Shown here piece by piece: positions 45,913 to 55,249 of a stretch of DNA of 64,000 nt. The DNA is taken from contig NZ_CP133133.1 of assembly GCF_030908625.1 (NCBI RefSeq), forward strand, positions 2,232,001 through 2,296,000, written 5' to 3'. The DNA is from Paludicola sp. MB14-C6. Its GTDB lineage: Bacteria > Bacillota > Clostridia > Oscillospirales > Ruminococcaceae. The notes under the pieces were generated by a model. The model did no database searches, was not told the origin of the DNA, and was given only the letters and a program-made list of their open reading frames with translations. The translations under genes and the position numbers were made by a program. The stretch's first letter is position 1; each line of letters opens with the position of its first letter.

Positions 45913-47067
45913 TTGGCTGAAAATAAACGAGATTATTATGAAGTCTTAGGTGTACAAAAGGGCGCCAATGATGATGAAATAAAAAAAGCGTATCGTAAAG
46001 AAGCAAAAAAATATCATCCGGATTTAAATCCTGATAATAAAGAAGCAGAACGTAAATTTAAAGAAGTAAATGAAGCTTATGAAGTATTATCTGATAGTCA
46101 AAAAAGAGCACGTTATGACCAATTTGGTCATGCAGGCGTAGATCCAAACTTTGGTGCTGGCGGTGCTGGTGCTGGTGGTTTTGGCGGCGGATTCGATTTT
46201 GGGGATTTAGGAGATCTATTTGAAGGATTCTTTGGTGGCGGCTTTGGTGGTTCATCAAGAAGAGCAAATCCAAATGCACCAAGAAGAGGCAATGACTTAC
46301 ATACAAGCTATACAATCGGTTTTTTTGATGCTTGTAAGGGTGTAAAAAAAGATATAGAAATTGCAAAGATGGATTCTTGTCCGGATTGTCATGGTAGTGG
46401 TGCACAAGCAGGAACACAAGCCCAAACTTGTCCTGAATGTGGCGGAAGCGGTCAAGTAAGAGTTACACAAAGAACACCGTTAGGTGCTATATCGACTTCA
46501 AAAACTTGTACTCGTTGTAGTGGTAAAGGTAAGATAATCAATAATCCATGTACAAAATGTGGCGGTAATGGACGTGTAAGGGTAACCAAGAAAATTTCTG
46601 TGGACATTCCGGCAGGCATTGATGACGGTCAAACAATAGCACTTCGTGGTCAAGGCGATAATGGAATCAATGGTGGCCCAGCTGGTGATTTAAATATCAC
46701 AATTACTGTTCGTCCTGATACATTATTCCGTCGCGATGGTTATGATATTTGGTGTGAAATCCCTGTAACATATATGCAAGCGGTATTTGGCGATGAGCTA
46801 ACTGTTCCAACGATTGATGGAAAAGTAAAATATACAATTCCAGAAGGCACGCAACCAGGAACAGTATTCCGTTTAAGAGGAAAAGGTGTACAACGCTTAA
46901 ATGGTAGAGGAAATGGTGACCAATTTGTTGAAGTAACTGTTGAAGTGCCAAAAGGATTGAACAAAACACAAAAAGATGCGCTGAAATCATTTGAAGAATC
47001 TTTAACAGATAAGCAATATGAAAAACGAAAAGGATTCTTTGATAAAATAAAAGATATGTTTGATTAA
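45913..47067 (+). CDS. dnaJ: chaperone protein DnaJ (Hsp40)
   Basis: Co-chaperone that stimulates DnaK ATPase; 384 residues. TTG start at 45913 following AAGGGGGAACAA, giving [14 protein letters not shown] domain with the HPD motif ([11 protein letters not shown]), Gly/Phe-rich linker ([16 protein letters not shown]), then four zinc-binding C-x2-C-x-G-x-G repeats starting at Cys156 ([32 protein letters not shown]), and the C-terminal peptide-binding domain. Last gene of the heat-shock operon. Confidence 0.97.
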   Translation: MAENKRDYYEVLGVQKGANDDEIKKAYRKEAKKYHPDLNPDNKEAERKFKEVNEAYEVLSDSQKRARYDQFGHAGVDPNFGAGGAGAGGFGGGFDFGDLGDLFEGFFGGGFGGSSRRANPNAPRRGNDLHTSYTIGFFDACKGVKKDIEIAKMDSCPDCHGSGAQAGTQAQTCPECGGSGQVRVTQRTPLGAISTSKTCTRCSGKGKIINNPCTKCGGNGRVRVTKKISVDIPAGIDDGQTIALRGQGDNGINGGPAGDLNITITVRPDTLFRRDGYDIWCEIPVTYMQAVFGDELTVPTIDGKVKYTIPEGTQPGTVFRLRGKGVQRLNGRGNGDQFVEVTVEVPKGLNKTQKDALKSFEESLTDKQYEKRKGFFDKIKDMFD

Positions 47068-47071
47068 TAGC

Positions 47072-47107
47072 AATCATTCTAAGCCTTGTGCTTAGAATGA
47101 TTTTGTT
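47072..47107 (+). terminator. terminator of the heat-shock operon
   Basis: AATCATTCTAAG (47072-47083) pairs with CTTAGAATGATT (47091-47102), then TTGTT. Confidence 0.85.
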
Positions 47108-47215
47108 ATATTAGCTAGATTTTGAAATACCATTTTATCTAAAAAAACAAACATAATTATGCTATAATCAATACAAGAAAAAGATAAATGAACAATTAAG
47201 TGAGGACAAATTAGT

Positions 47216-47983
47216 ATGGATACACAAATATTAAATTGTGAAACGCAATATGCAAAATGTTTTTGTCATTTATACGAAGACGAAACTGTAATTCGTATTC
47301 GTGATAGCGAACTAGAAGATATGTATTATCATAATTATACGAATATCAAGCAAAGCAACAAAACAAACCTTATTGATATTATTAAAACTGAAATTCAAAT
47401 CAGAAAGCAAGAACAAAAAGATTTTTGCAATGTTTTTATATGGGATAACTATGATAATTCTTTACTCACATCCTTCAACGAAAAACCGGATGTGAGCAGA
47501 AACGGATTTTATCTATTTGACATCTCTGAATTTCCTAAAATGGTAGGAAGAGATGATTGCTATGTTGAAAAAGTGGTTAGCCAGAACATGATAGAGGATA
47601 TTTTGTACTGTAATTTACAGCTTGATGAAGAGATTCTGGGAAAACATTTTTGTCAACGAAGATGTTATCGACGTAGTAAAGTGTATTTATCAGATGATGG
47701 AGTTAATTCCTATGTGTGCTATTATAACGGAAAGCCTGTAGGAAATTGTGATTTATTTGTACATAAGAATACGGCTAAAATTGAGGATTTTACAGTTATT
47801 CCGAACCAGCAACGGAAAGGATTTGGTACCGCAATTTTAAAATCGTTAATCAATATCGCACTTAAAGCTGGTTGTGATAAAATTTATTTGGTAACGGACG
47901 AAGAGGATACTGCAAAAAATATGTACCAAAAGATTGGATTTCACAAAATAGGCGAACGATTGGATTTGTTTTTTAAACTGTAA
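47216..47983 (+). CDS. GNAT acetyltransferase with an N-terminal extension
   Basis: 255 residues. The C-terminal third is a GNAT domain: DFTVIPNQQRKGFGTAILKSLINIALKAGCDKIYLVTDEEDTAKNMYQKIGF, broken here across the acetyl-CoA loop QRKGFG and the closing Tyr/Phe. The first 150 residues form a separate domain I do not recognise. The ATG follows GTGAGGAC. Single gene after the heat-shock terminator; substrate unknown. Confidence 0.83.
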   Translation: MDTQILNCETQYAKCFCHLYEDETVIRIRDSELEDMYYHNYTNIKQSNKTNLIDIIKTEIQIRKQEQKDFCNVFIWDNYDNSLLTSFNEKPDVSRNGFYLFDISEFPKMVGRDDCYVEKVVSQNMIEDILYCNLQLDEEILGKHFCQRRCYRRSKVYLSDDGVNSYVCYYNGKPVGNCDLFVHKNTAKIEDFTVIPNQQRKGFGTAILKSLINIALKAGCDKIYLVTDEEDTAKNMYQKIGFHKIGERLDLFFKL

Positions 47984-48155
47984 CGACAGATATATGTAAT
48001 ATTTTCACAAAATAATCCTTAGTTTGATGAAGAACACAAGTGGTTCAATCAATTAAAAGTGACCATTTGAACGACTTGAATCGACAATTTACACACATTT
48101 TCACACATCAATCACAATTTTTAATCAACTCTAACATAGACAAATGGAGTTTTTG

Positions 48156-48164
48156 TGGTATAAT
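48156..48164 (+). promoter_or_regulatory. extended -10 promoter of the SGNH gene
   Basis: TG-G-TATAAT (TATAAT at 48159-48164). Transcription would begin near 48171. Confidence 0.6.
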
Positions 48165-48279
48165 ATTTTTGTATGATAATGTTTACTGGTTGTGAAATGT
48201 GTAAAATATGGTTGACATCAAGTTTGTTTTACAGATTCCTTTCGTGAACAAAGATTTGATTTTAAAGGATTGTTGTAAT

Positions 48280-49089
48280 TTGTCTAAAACAGTTAAAATA
48301 ATGATGTATGTAACAATTATTGTTGTATCCCTTAGTGCAAGTTTAATTCTACTCATGTGTATGCCTACTTGTAAATATTGCGGTAATAAATTTTGCTTTG
48401 GAGGATGCACAATAGTATATGAAGATAACCGTGAAAAAAGTCCAAATTTAACATATGGAAAAAAGACTAATCAGCCTTCAACACGACTATCCTCAACGAA
48501 AAGGGCAAATGATAGTTATCTAGATAAGTTAACTTTCATTGGTGACTCAAGAACTGTAGCACTAAAAACTCATGCAAATATTCCGCAAAACCAAATATTT
48601 GCGGAAAATGGCTTAAATCACGAACAGGCAATGACAGATAAAGTTGTAAAACTGCAAGATTATAAATCAGTAACTATTCCTAAAGCAGTAGAAACAGTTG
48701 CCCCTTCTATAATGATTGTAAACTTTGGAGTGAATGGAGTTGGATGGATGAGCGAGGATACGTTTATGCAATCTTATGAAACATTCATTAATGAAATAAT
48801 GAAGCGTTCTCCAAATTCTATTGTGGTAATTGAATCTATTATGCCGGTATCAGTTAACTATGACGGAACAAATAAAGTTACAAATGATAAAATTGATAGG
48901 GTTAATGATCGATTGTACGAATTGGCAAAGAAAAAAGGTTTATATTATATGGCAACAAACGAAGCTTTAAAGAATGAATATAATGCATTGGACTCTCGAT
49001 TTGATTCCGGAGATGGATTACATTACAATAAAACAGCGTATGAAGTAATTGTTGATTATTTCTTAACGCATGCTATTATAAAAAAATAA
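48280..49089 (+). CDS. membrane-anchored SGNH/GDSL-type hydrolase
   Basis: 269 residues from a TTG at 48280 preceded by AAAGGA; an ATG at 48208 would add 24 residues but has no ribosome site. One N-terminal membrane helix (about 8-28) followed by a small Cys-containing stretch (CMPTCKYCGNKFCFGGC) and an extracellular SGNH domain: the catalytic Ser block TFIGDSRTVAL, the Gly/Asn block IVNFGVNGVGW and the Asp-His block SGDGLHYNKTAYE. Likely an esterase or acyltransferase acting on cell-wall polymers, by family only. The Cys-rich linker before the domain is unusual. Confidence 0.82.
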   Translation: MSKTVKIMMYVTIIVVSLSASLILLMCMPTCKYCGNKFCFGGCTIVYEDNREKSPNLTYGKKTNQPSTRLSSTKRANDSYLDKLTFIGDSRTVALKTHANIPQNQIFAENGLNHEQAMTDKVVKLQDYKSVTIPKAVETVAPSIMIVNFGVNGVGWMSEDTFMQSYETFINEIMKRSPNSIVVIESIMPVSVNYDGTNKVTNDKIDRVNDRLYELAKKKGLYYMATNEALKNEYNALDSRFDSGDGLHYNKTAYEVIVDYFLTHAIIKK

Positions 49090-49111
49090 AAGTTAAGGGG
49101 ATACGAAAACC

Positions 49112-49945
49112 ATGAAGCTTACTTATTTTGGAACAGCCGCTGCTGAAGGCTGGCCAGCACTCTATTGTAATTGTGACTCTTGCAAAACAGCAAGAAAGCT
49201 AAAAGGAAAGGATATTCGTACTCGTTGTCAAGCTTTAGTAAATGACGACTTGCTATTGGATTTTCCACCAGATACTTATTTGCATGTGTTAAATTACGGA
49301 TTGGATTTAGACAAGGTTACAGATATTGTAGTCACACATGCACACGAGGACCATTTATATGTTCAAGATTTAGCAAATCGTCAAATTGGTTATTGTCCTG
49401 TACGTGCACCGCATATGTTGAATTTACATGGTAATGAGCGAGTAAAAGAACTTTTTGATGATCTACATAAGCTACCGTATAACGAAAGTTTGGAAACTGT
49501 AGTACAAATGCATGTTTTGGAGGAATATAAACCATACAAAATAGCAAATTATACAGTTTACCCAATGGTGGCAGATCACAGTAATTTAGAAAAATGCTTT
49601 ATTTATGTAATTGTCGATCAAGACGGAAAAAGTTTGTTGTATGCTCATGACACAGGCTATTTAAAAGAAGAAGTTTGGGAATTTTTAAAGAAATTTAAAT
49701 TAGATTTAGTAAGCTTAGATTGCAATCATGGAAAATTGGAATCTGAACGAAATCATATGGGAATTGAGTGTTGTGCAAAGGTAAAACAACGTTTAATTGA
49801 TGGCGGATATACCAAACCAGATACAAAATTTGTTGTACATCATTTTTCTCATAATTGTAAATTCTTAAGTCATGAAGAAATTGAACAAGCAGCAAGCAAG
49901 TATGGATTTTTAGTATCCTACGACACTATGCAAGTAGAAGTATAG
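49112..49945 (+). CDS. MBL-fold metallo-hydrolase (PhnP-like)
   Basis: 277 residues, cytoplasmic. The start follows AAGGGG. Metallo-beta-lactamase fold with the metal motif THAHEDH near residue 74, additional ligands in MVADHSN and YAHDTGYL, and the late VVHHFSHN. The N-terminal CNCDSCKTARKLKGKDIRTRCQALV, with its Cys-x-Cys-x2-Cys, is the extra zinc site of PhnP-like phosphodiesterases. Substrate unknown; a cyclic phosphodiester is plausible by family. It follows the SGNH gene by 22 bases and probably shares its transcript. Confidence 0.87.
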   Translation: MKLTYFGTAAAEGWPALYCNCDSCKTARKLKGKDIRTRCQALVNDDLLLDFPPDTYLHVLNYGLDLDKVTDIVVTHAHEDHLYVQDLANRQIGYCPVRAPHMLNLHGNERVKELFDDLHKLPYNESLETVVQMHVLEEYKPYKIANYTVYPMVADHSNLEKCFIYVIVDQDGKSLLYAHDTGYLKEEVWEFLKKFKLDLVSLDCNHGKLESERNHMGIECCAKVKQRLIDGGYTKPDTKFVVHHFSHNCKFLSHEEIEQAASKYGFLVSYDTMQVEV

Positions 49946-49950
49946 ATTAC

Positions 49951-49989
49951 AAAAAAAGGCTTTTCAGTATCACTGAAAAGCCTTTTTAT
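49951..49989. terminator. strong terminator
   Basis: AAAAAGGCTTTTCAGT pairs with ACTGAAAAGCCTTTTT around a 3-base loop, then TATTTTTG. Confidence 0.92.
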
Positions 49990-50010
49990 TTTTGTTGCCT
50001 TTAGGCTTAA

Positions 50011-50735
50011 TAAAACCCCTGGTTCTACCAGGGGTAGGTAAAAAAGCCTTGGCAAAAATAAAACCTCCATGTTAAAATAGTGACGGTTTGGCGACCGTAT
50101 CACAAAGATAACAAGGAGGAATTAAGCAATGAAAAATGAAGTAAAACAGACAGCACATTCAAGTTATAGGTGCGAATACCATATAGTGTTTGCACCAAAA
50201 TATAGAAGAAAAATAATTTATAAAGATTTGCGAAGAGATGTAGGTGAAATATTTCGAAAATTATGCACAGAAATGAAAGTGGAAATAATAGAAGCGGAGG
50301 CATGTGTAGATCACATACACATGTTAGTAAGTATTCCACCGTATATGAGTATATCACAGTTTGTAGGAACACTCAAGAGTAAGAGTGCACTGATGATATT
50401 CGATAGGCATGCAAATTTAAAATATAAATATGGATCACGAAATTTTTGGTGTAGAGGTTATTTTGTAGATACAGTAGGAAAAAATGAAAAGAAAATAGCA
50501 GAGTACATTCGAAACCAATTAGAAGAAGATTATGCAAAAGACCAAATTTCATTTAAAGAATATACGGACCCGTTTACGGGTAATCAAGTGAAATAGGGCA
50601 AAAAACAAACAGCCACTTATAGTGGCTGCCTGTAATTGTGATGCGATGACAAACTTTCAGCACCCCTTTGAGGGGTCAGCACGAGTTGACCCTTCTAGGG
50701 TCTGAGCAAACCACTAGTTCACTAGTGGTTTTGAT
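50011..50735 (+). mobile_element. IS200-type element (IS200/IS605 family)
   Basis: Element of about 725 bp with one Y1 transposase and no tnpB. Subterminal hairpins: CCCCTGGT/ACCAGGGG at 50016-50034 on the left and AAACCACTAGT/ACTAGTGGTTT at 50708-50731 on the right. A promoter TTGGCA-17-TTAAAA (50049-50077) and a leader hairpin ACGGT/ACCGT (50083-50098) precede the gene. A hairpin CAGCCACT/AGTGGCTG just after the gene should end its transcript. No target duplication is expected for this family. Exact ends are uncertain; the right hairpin may also end the transcript of the gene at 50737. Confidence 0.82.
50129..50596 (+). CDS. tnpA: IS200-type Y1 transposase TnpA
   Basis: 155-residue single-strand transposase. 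HUH motif His62-Ile-His64 in DHIHMLVS and catalytic Tyr126 in EYIRNQ. The start follows AAGGAGGAATT. The frame is complete, so the element may be active. Confidence 0.95.
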   Translation: MKNEVKQTAHSSYRCEYHIVFAPKYRRKIIYKDLRRDVGEIFRKLCTEMKVEIIEAEACVDHIHMLVSIPPYMSISQFVGTLKSKSALMIFDRHANLKYKYGSRNFWCRGYFVDTVGKNEKKIAEYIRNQLEEDYAKDQISFKEYTDPFTGNQVK

Positions 50736-50736
50736 T

Positions 50737-51612
50737 TTATGTTATTGAGGTTTTAGGAAATAAAAAATCACTGGATAATGGATGTTTCGACCGTATAAAT
50801 AAAGCATCGTCATCATCTATGAATGGCGTTTTGATAATTTCATAGTTACTTTGATCGGGAACGAAATGTAATTGAACCATTTCATCTGTTTGATTCACTA
50901 TCTTTTTTAAAACATCATCTAATCGAAACTCATTTGGAGAAATGATATCGTAAATATGAAGTACCCCTTCTTGGCGACTGATTAAAACTAAAATATGGTC
51001 GTCTGGAAGATAATATTGCTCCCAATCCTCACTAAATGCATAGTAAATCAAAGGCCAATCATCATTGAGCACTCCAAGTTTTGTTGAAACTGGTTTACGA
51101 TTTTTGCAAGTATTGATGATGAGATCACGATCAATCGGATTGGTTGCATCTAAGAAATGAATCATAGAAGGAACTCGCTTAATTGCTGTGGCGTTAATTT
51201 GATAATGAAATTCCTGAATGCGTTGGAATTTGAATTTTGGATAAAGGTTTAAAACGGTATTATTCGCATACAAAAACATAAAGTCATATTCTTTATCATA
51301 CTTTTTCAAGATATGTTTCATTAGTTGTTTGCAAAGGCCTTGGTTACGATGTTCAATGTCTGTCATAACCGTACCAAATTGCAGTGCGTTTTTTATAGCT
51401 CCGTTCATAACTAATTGAAACTTATTCACAGATACATTAGCAACAACTTGTTCATCCAGAACACAAGCGAATGGGATGTATTTTTGGCAAAATGCATTTT
51501 CTTGATACCAAGGTTCAAAGTCAAGTCCAAATGTTTTCATTGCTAACTGATTAAAGCTGTTTCTTAATTGTTCATTTTCAAAATAATTTTCATGAATTTT
51601 AATTTTGTTCAT
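50737..51612 (-). CDS. GNAT acetyltransferase (Eis-like two-part)
   Basis: 291 residues. N-terminal GNAT domain (about 1-135) with VVANVSVNKFQL, the acetyl-CoA loop TDIEHRNQGLCKQLM and LNLYPKFKFQRI; the C-terminal half resembles the second domain of longer N-acetyltransferases. Start after AGGTAAGC. It lies 26 bases downstream of the M50-like protease gene on the same strand, so the two are probably co-transcribed. Substrate unknown. Confidence 0.83.
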   Translation of the reverse strand: MNKIKIHENYFENEQLRNSFNQLAMKTFGLDFEPWYQENAFCQKYIPFACVLDEQVVANVSVNKFQLVMNGAIKNALQFGTVMTDIEHRNQGLCKQLMKHILKKYDKEYDFMFLYANNTVLNLYPKFKFQRIQEFHYQINATAIKRVPSMIHFLDATNPIDRDLIINTCKNRKPVSTKLGVLNDDWPLIYYAFSEDWEQYYLPDDHILVLISRQEGVLHIYDIISPNEFRLDDVLKKIVNQTDEMVQLHFVPDQSNYEIIKTPFIDDDDALFIRSKHPLSSDFLFPKTSIT

Positions 51613-51638
51613 TGCTTACCTCGTGTAATTGATGAAAA

Positions 51639-52766
51639 TCAATTCGTTACAATCTGACGTTGCAATTTTGCAATCAAATCTTTTTCCATCATGAGCTGTC
51701 CTTTAGAAGTGAATTTTTTTGTTGATATAATTGATTTTGCAATACATTCCAATGCTTTTTCTTTATTGTTTTTTATAAAGTATTCATAGCTGCCTAAAAC
51801 TCGATATCCATTAATGTCTTGATCCAATTGTAACATAGTTTTAATTGGTTGATAGTAATATTGTGCTTTATCAATATCTAATTTGATGGCGCTGTAATAA
51901 TATACAAGTTCGTAATAAAAAATGGGTAGTTGACAAACAGTAATTTGCTGAATATGGGCTTCAATATAAGTAATTGTGCTTTGCATCAAAGCGGTATCAT
52001 TGCTGTCGAGTGCTTTGTAGTAAACAAATAATATGTAAGAAAAGTATTGAAAACCATTATGGCTGCTTTCAAATAATTGTTTGTCATACTCAATATCTCT
52101 TGGACGCTTTTCGTAGGTTAACTGAATGGTGATATTATCTAGAGCAAGTATTTGTTTTGCAAATGTATCTTGGTGAATTAGCCCCAATATTACTTCACCA
52201 TCAGTAGGCTTAAGAGAATCAGTATAAGGAAGGATATGTTTTGCCAAATGAACTTCATAAACCAAATTTGCTGTTGCAAGAAGAAAGAAGATAAAAGGAT
52301 GATAATAAAAGTTAGTAAATAGCAAAAAGCAAAATATAGCGGCTAAAAATATGCAGTCCATAATCATACCGCCCGAGTACCATATCATTCGCAGTTTATA
52401 GGATTGTTGATGCGTTTTGGGTAGCATATAGCAACAGCACCTTAAACGAGGATTGATATAAAAAGCTAGCTTTAATTTATCGTCTTGTTTACGCCATTCA
52501 AAAATTCCATTACGATAAAAAATCAATTGATAACCAATTAACTTTCCTAAAACGAAATGTCCCAATTCATGAGTATGTTTAGCAAGAAATGTAATTGCAA
52601 AATACAAAATAATAAATAGTAGGAAATGAGTGAAAGATAAATAATGATAAAAATGTTCGGTTGAAAAGAGTATGAACAAAAATTCCGTAACAAAAAGAAT
52701 ATTTAAACCTAATAAAATGAGTTGGAATTTTTTAAAATTTGTTTTTTTCTGTTCTCCCTTATTCAT
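51639..52766 (-). CDS. M50-like membrane metalloprotease with helical tail
   Basis: 375 residues. The zinc motif is HELGH (AKHTHELGHFVLGKL, near residue 66) within a membrane segment, and a second motif SLKPTDGEVI near residue 180 resembles the N/L-x-P-x-x-x-x-D-G site of site-2 proteases. Five to six membrane helices lie in the first 190 residues; the last 180 residues are soluble and helix-rich, TPR-like. A CCCYML cysteine cluster lies on a loop. Family members cleave membrane-bound regulators or handle peptides, but no substrate gene is recognisable nearby except the acetyltransferase downstream. Confidence 0.72.
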   Translation of the reverse strand: MNKGEQKKTNFKKFQLILLGLNILFVTEFLFILFSTEHFYHYLSFTHFLLFIILYFAITFLAKHTHELGHFVLGKLIGYQLIFYRNGIFEWRKQDDKLKLAFYINPRLRCCCYMLPKTHQQSYKLRMIWYSGGMIMDCIFLAAIFCFLLFTNFYYHPFIFFLLATANLVYEVHLAKHILPYTDSLKPTDGEVILGLIHQDTFAKQILALDNITIQLTYEKRPRDIEYDKQLFESSHNGFQYFSYILFVYYKALDSNDTALMQSTITYIEAHIQQITVCQLPIFYYELVYYYSAIKLDIDKAQYYYQPIKTMLQLDQDINGYRVLGSYEYFIKNNKEKALECIAKSIISTKKFTSKGQLMMEKDLIAKLQRQIVTN

Positions 52767-52798
52767 TTTGAAAGAGTCCTTTCGTTTACACTAAAGCG

Positions 52799-52825
52799 AT
52801 AGCACAAGGAAAATCCTTGTGCTAT
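52799..52825 (-). terminator. asnS terminator hairpin
   Basis: ATAGCACAAGGA pairs with TCCTTGTGCTAT around a 3-base loop. The T-run is weak on the minus strand. Confidence 0.75.
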
Positions 52826-52850
52826 TTACAGTTTAATAGGTGAGGCTGCA

Positions 52851-54242
52851 TTAAACAGCTGAACCTGTAGTTCTTGGGAACGGTAATACATCACGAATGT
52901 TAGAAACACCTGTTATATACATAATTAAGCGTTCAAAGCCTAAACCAAATCCTGCATGTTTTGTGCCGCCGTAACGACGAAGATCAAGATACCAAGAGTA
53001 ATCTTCCGCATTTAAGCCTTTTTCTTTCATGCGCTCTTCTAATACGTCTAATCTTTCTTCACGTTGGCTGCCACCGATGATTTCACCAACGCCAGGTACT
53101 AGCAAGTCAGTTGCAGCAACCGTTTTGCCATCATCATTTAAACGCATATAGAAAGACTTAATATCTTTTGGATAGTTTGTAACGAATAGAGGCTTTTTGA
53201 ATATTTCTTCAGTTAAGAAACGTTCATGTTCTGTTTGCAAATCAGCACCCCAATAAACAGGATAATCAAATTTATCTTTGTGTTTTTCTAATATTTCAAT
53301 AGCTTCTGTATAAGTAACTTCAGCAAAGTCAGAATCTACTAAATCGGTTAAACGAGCAATTAAACCTTTGTCATAGAAATTGTTGAAGAATTGCATTTCA
53401 TCAGGGCAGTTTTCTAAAACATAAGCTAATACGAATTTAATCATGTCACGTGCTAAATCCATATCGTCTTTTAAATCTGCAAATGCAATTTCAGGCTCAA
53501 TCATCCAAAATTCAGCAGCATGGCGAGCGGTAAAAGATTGTTCTGCTCTGAAAGTAGGGCCAAAGGTATAGATTTTACCAAAAGCCATTGCCATTGCTTC
53601 GCCTTCTAATTGACCGGAAACGGTAAGCCCCGCTGGTTTACAAAAGAAGTCTTGTGAAAAGTCAACCGCACCATCTTCTTTTAAAGGTGGATTTTTTGCA
53701 TCTAAAGTAGTAACACGGAACATTTCACCTGCGCCTTCACAGTCAGAGGTTGTAATTAGCGGAGTATGTGCATAAACGAATCCTCTTTCATTAAAGAACT
53801 TATGAATTGCGTATGCAGCAACGCTACGAATTCTAAATACAGCACTTAATGTGTTTGTACGAGGGCGAAGATGTGGAAGTGTTCTTAAATATTCTAACGT
53901 ATGACGTTTCTTTTGTAATGGATATTCCGGTGTGGATTTACCTTCCAAAACAATAGAATCGGCATGTATTTCAAAAGGTTGTTTTGCATCAGGAGTCATA
54001 ACAAGGCTACCAGTTACAATAATAGCTGAGCCTACATTATATTTCGTCACGTCCTTAAAATTATCTATTTTATTATCCTCAAACACCACTTGTAGATTTT
54101 TAAAAGAACTACCGTCATTTAGTTCAATAAAACCTAATGATTTTGAATCTCTGATTGTTTTAACCCAGCCACAAACTGTTAGTTGTTTGTCTTTGTAAGC
54201 TTCAACTGCAGAATAAAGTGTTTTAATCTCAATTCTTTGCAT
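52851..54242 (-). CDS. asnS: asparaginyl-tRNA synthetase
   Basis: Class IIb synthetase charging tRNA-Asn; 463 residues. N-terminal OB-fold anticodon-binding domain ([25 protein letters not shown]), motif 2 [24 protein letters not shown] read in two parts, and motif 3 [15 protein letters not shown]. Start after AAGGAGGCTATTTC. Its distinctive [11 protein letters not shown] favours AsnRS over AspRS. Single gene. Confidence 0.96.
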   Translation of the reverse strand: MQRIEIKTLYSAVEAYKDKQLTVCGWVKTIRDSKSLGFIELNDGSSFKNLQVVFEDNKIDNFKDVTKYNVGSAIIVTGSLVMTPDAKQPFEIHADSIVLEGKSTPEYPLQKKRHTLEYLRTLPHLRPRTNTLSAVFRIRSVAAYAIHKFFNERGFVYAHTPLITTSDCEGAGEMFRVTTLDAKNPPLKEDGAVDFSQDFFCKPAGLTVSGQLEGEAMAMAFGKIYTFGPTFRAEQSFTARHAAEFWMIEPEIAFADLKDDMDLARDMIKFVLAYVLENCPDEMQFFNNFYDKGLIARLTDLVDSDFAEVTYTEAIEILEKHKDKFDYPVYWGADLQTEHERFLTEEIFKKPLFVTNYPKDIKSFYMRLNDDGKTVAATDLLVPGVGEIIGGSQREERLDVLEERMKEKGLNAEDYSWYLDLRRYGGTKHAGFGLGFERLIMYITGVSNIRDVLPFPRTTGSAV

Positions 54243-54439
54243 TGAAATAGCCTCCTTGTTTAATATTTTATGTTTTGCAACACATTAGTTTATTATACAC
54301 CAAAAAAATGTTGATAACAATACATATTACCTATATTTTCTTAAAAAATAGGAATTATAAATAGAATGTTATTTTATTTTTAAAGGAAACAGTCAAAGAA
54401 AAATATCAAACGTTGTTAACATCAAAAAGCCATTATTGA

Positions 54440-54468
54440 TTGAAATTTTGTAATAAAAATGGTATTCT
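54440..54468 (+). promoter_or_regulatory. promoter of nanE
   Basis: TTGAAA at 54440-54445, 17-base spacer, TG-G-TATTCT with the -10 at 54463-54468. It sits 32 bases before the start codon. Confidence 0.75.
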
Positions 54469-54500
54469 AGAACAGAAGTTAAAGTAAAGGGGATCATTTG

Positions 54501-55187
54501 ATGAATAAAATGGAAACTTTAGAAAAAATCAAGAGCGGCTTGGTGGTATCTTGTCAAGCTTTAGAGGAAGAACCACTGCATAGTTCTTTTATCATGGGAA
54601 GAATGGCATATGCCGCTTCATTAGGTGGAGCAGCGGGTATTCGTGCAAACTCTGTAAGTGATATTACAGAAATGAAGAAAATCGTTGACTTACCAATCAT
54701 CGGTATTGTAAAACAAGATTATGATGACAGTCCTGTTCGTATTACACCAACAGCAAAAGAAGTAGAAAGTCTAATAGCAATCGGCGTAGATATTATTGCA
54801 ACTGATGCTACACTTCGTACTCGTACCGGTGGAGCAAGCTTAGAAGAATTTTTCGTTCCATTAAGAAAAAAATACCCAAATCAAATTTTTATGGCTGATT
54901 GTGCAACTTTTGAAGAATGCGAAAATGCGAAACGCTTAGGTTTTGATATAGTAAGCACAACATTAAGAGGTTATACAGAAAATACAAAGGGCTTTGCAAT
55001 TCCTGATTATGACTTATTAAAAAAGCTTGTAAAAGAGCTTGATATGCCGGTAATTGCTGAAGGTGGTATTTGGTCACCGGAGCAATTAAAACAAGCCATG
55101 GATTGCGGAGTATGGTGTGCTGTTGTTGGAACTGCAATTACAAGACCAATGGATATTACAAAGCGTTACGTTGCAGCAATTAAGTAA
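54501..55187 (+). CDS. nanE: N-acetylmannosamine-6-phosphate 2-epimerase
   Basis: Converts N-acetylmannosamine-6-phosphate to N-acetylglucosamine-6-phosphate in sialic acid and amino-sugar breakdown; 228 residues, TIM barrel. The ATG at 54501 follows AAAGGGGATC. Family features: GLVVSCQALEEEPLHSSFIMGRMA, the GIRANSV loop, IGIVKQDY, DIIATDATLR and VIAEGGIWSPEQ with the conserved Lys/Glu. No nanA or nanK is adjacent. The next gene (DUF4127) begins 62 bases later and may be co-transcribed. Confidence 0.93.
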   Translation: MNKMETLEKIKSGLVVSCQALEEEPLHSSFIMGRMAYAASLGGAAGIRANSVSDITEMKKIVDLPIIGIVKQDYDDSPVRITPTAKEVESLIAIGVDIIATDATLRTRTGGASLEEFFVPLRKKYPNQIFMADCATFEECENAKRLGFDIVSTTLRGYTENTKGFAIPDYDLLKKLVKELDMPVIAEGGIWSPEQLKQAMDCGVWCAVVGTAITRPMDITKRYVAAIK

Positions 55188-55249
55188 AGAACAAAAACCT
55201 GCAATTTTGTTGAATAAATCATTTCTGTTCAGAAGGGATAGTTAGATTG

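Noticed and set aside
46058..47077. Long antisense open frames across dnaJ
   Set aside because: Leu/His-rich shadow translations of the Gly-rich and zinc-finger coding regions; no ribosome sites.
50600..50732. Cluster of short palindromes considered as a CRISPR array
   Set aside because: The palindromes differ from each other and have no regular spacers; they are the terminator and end hairpins of the IS200-like element.
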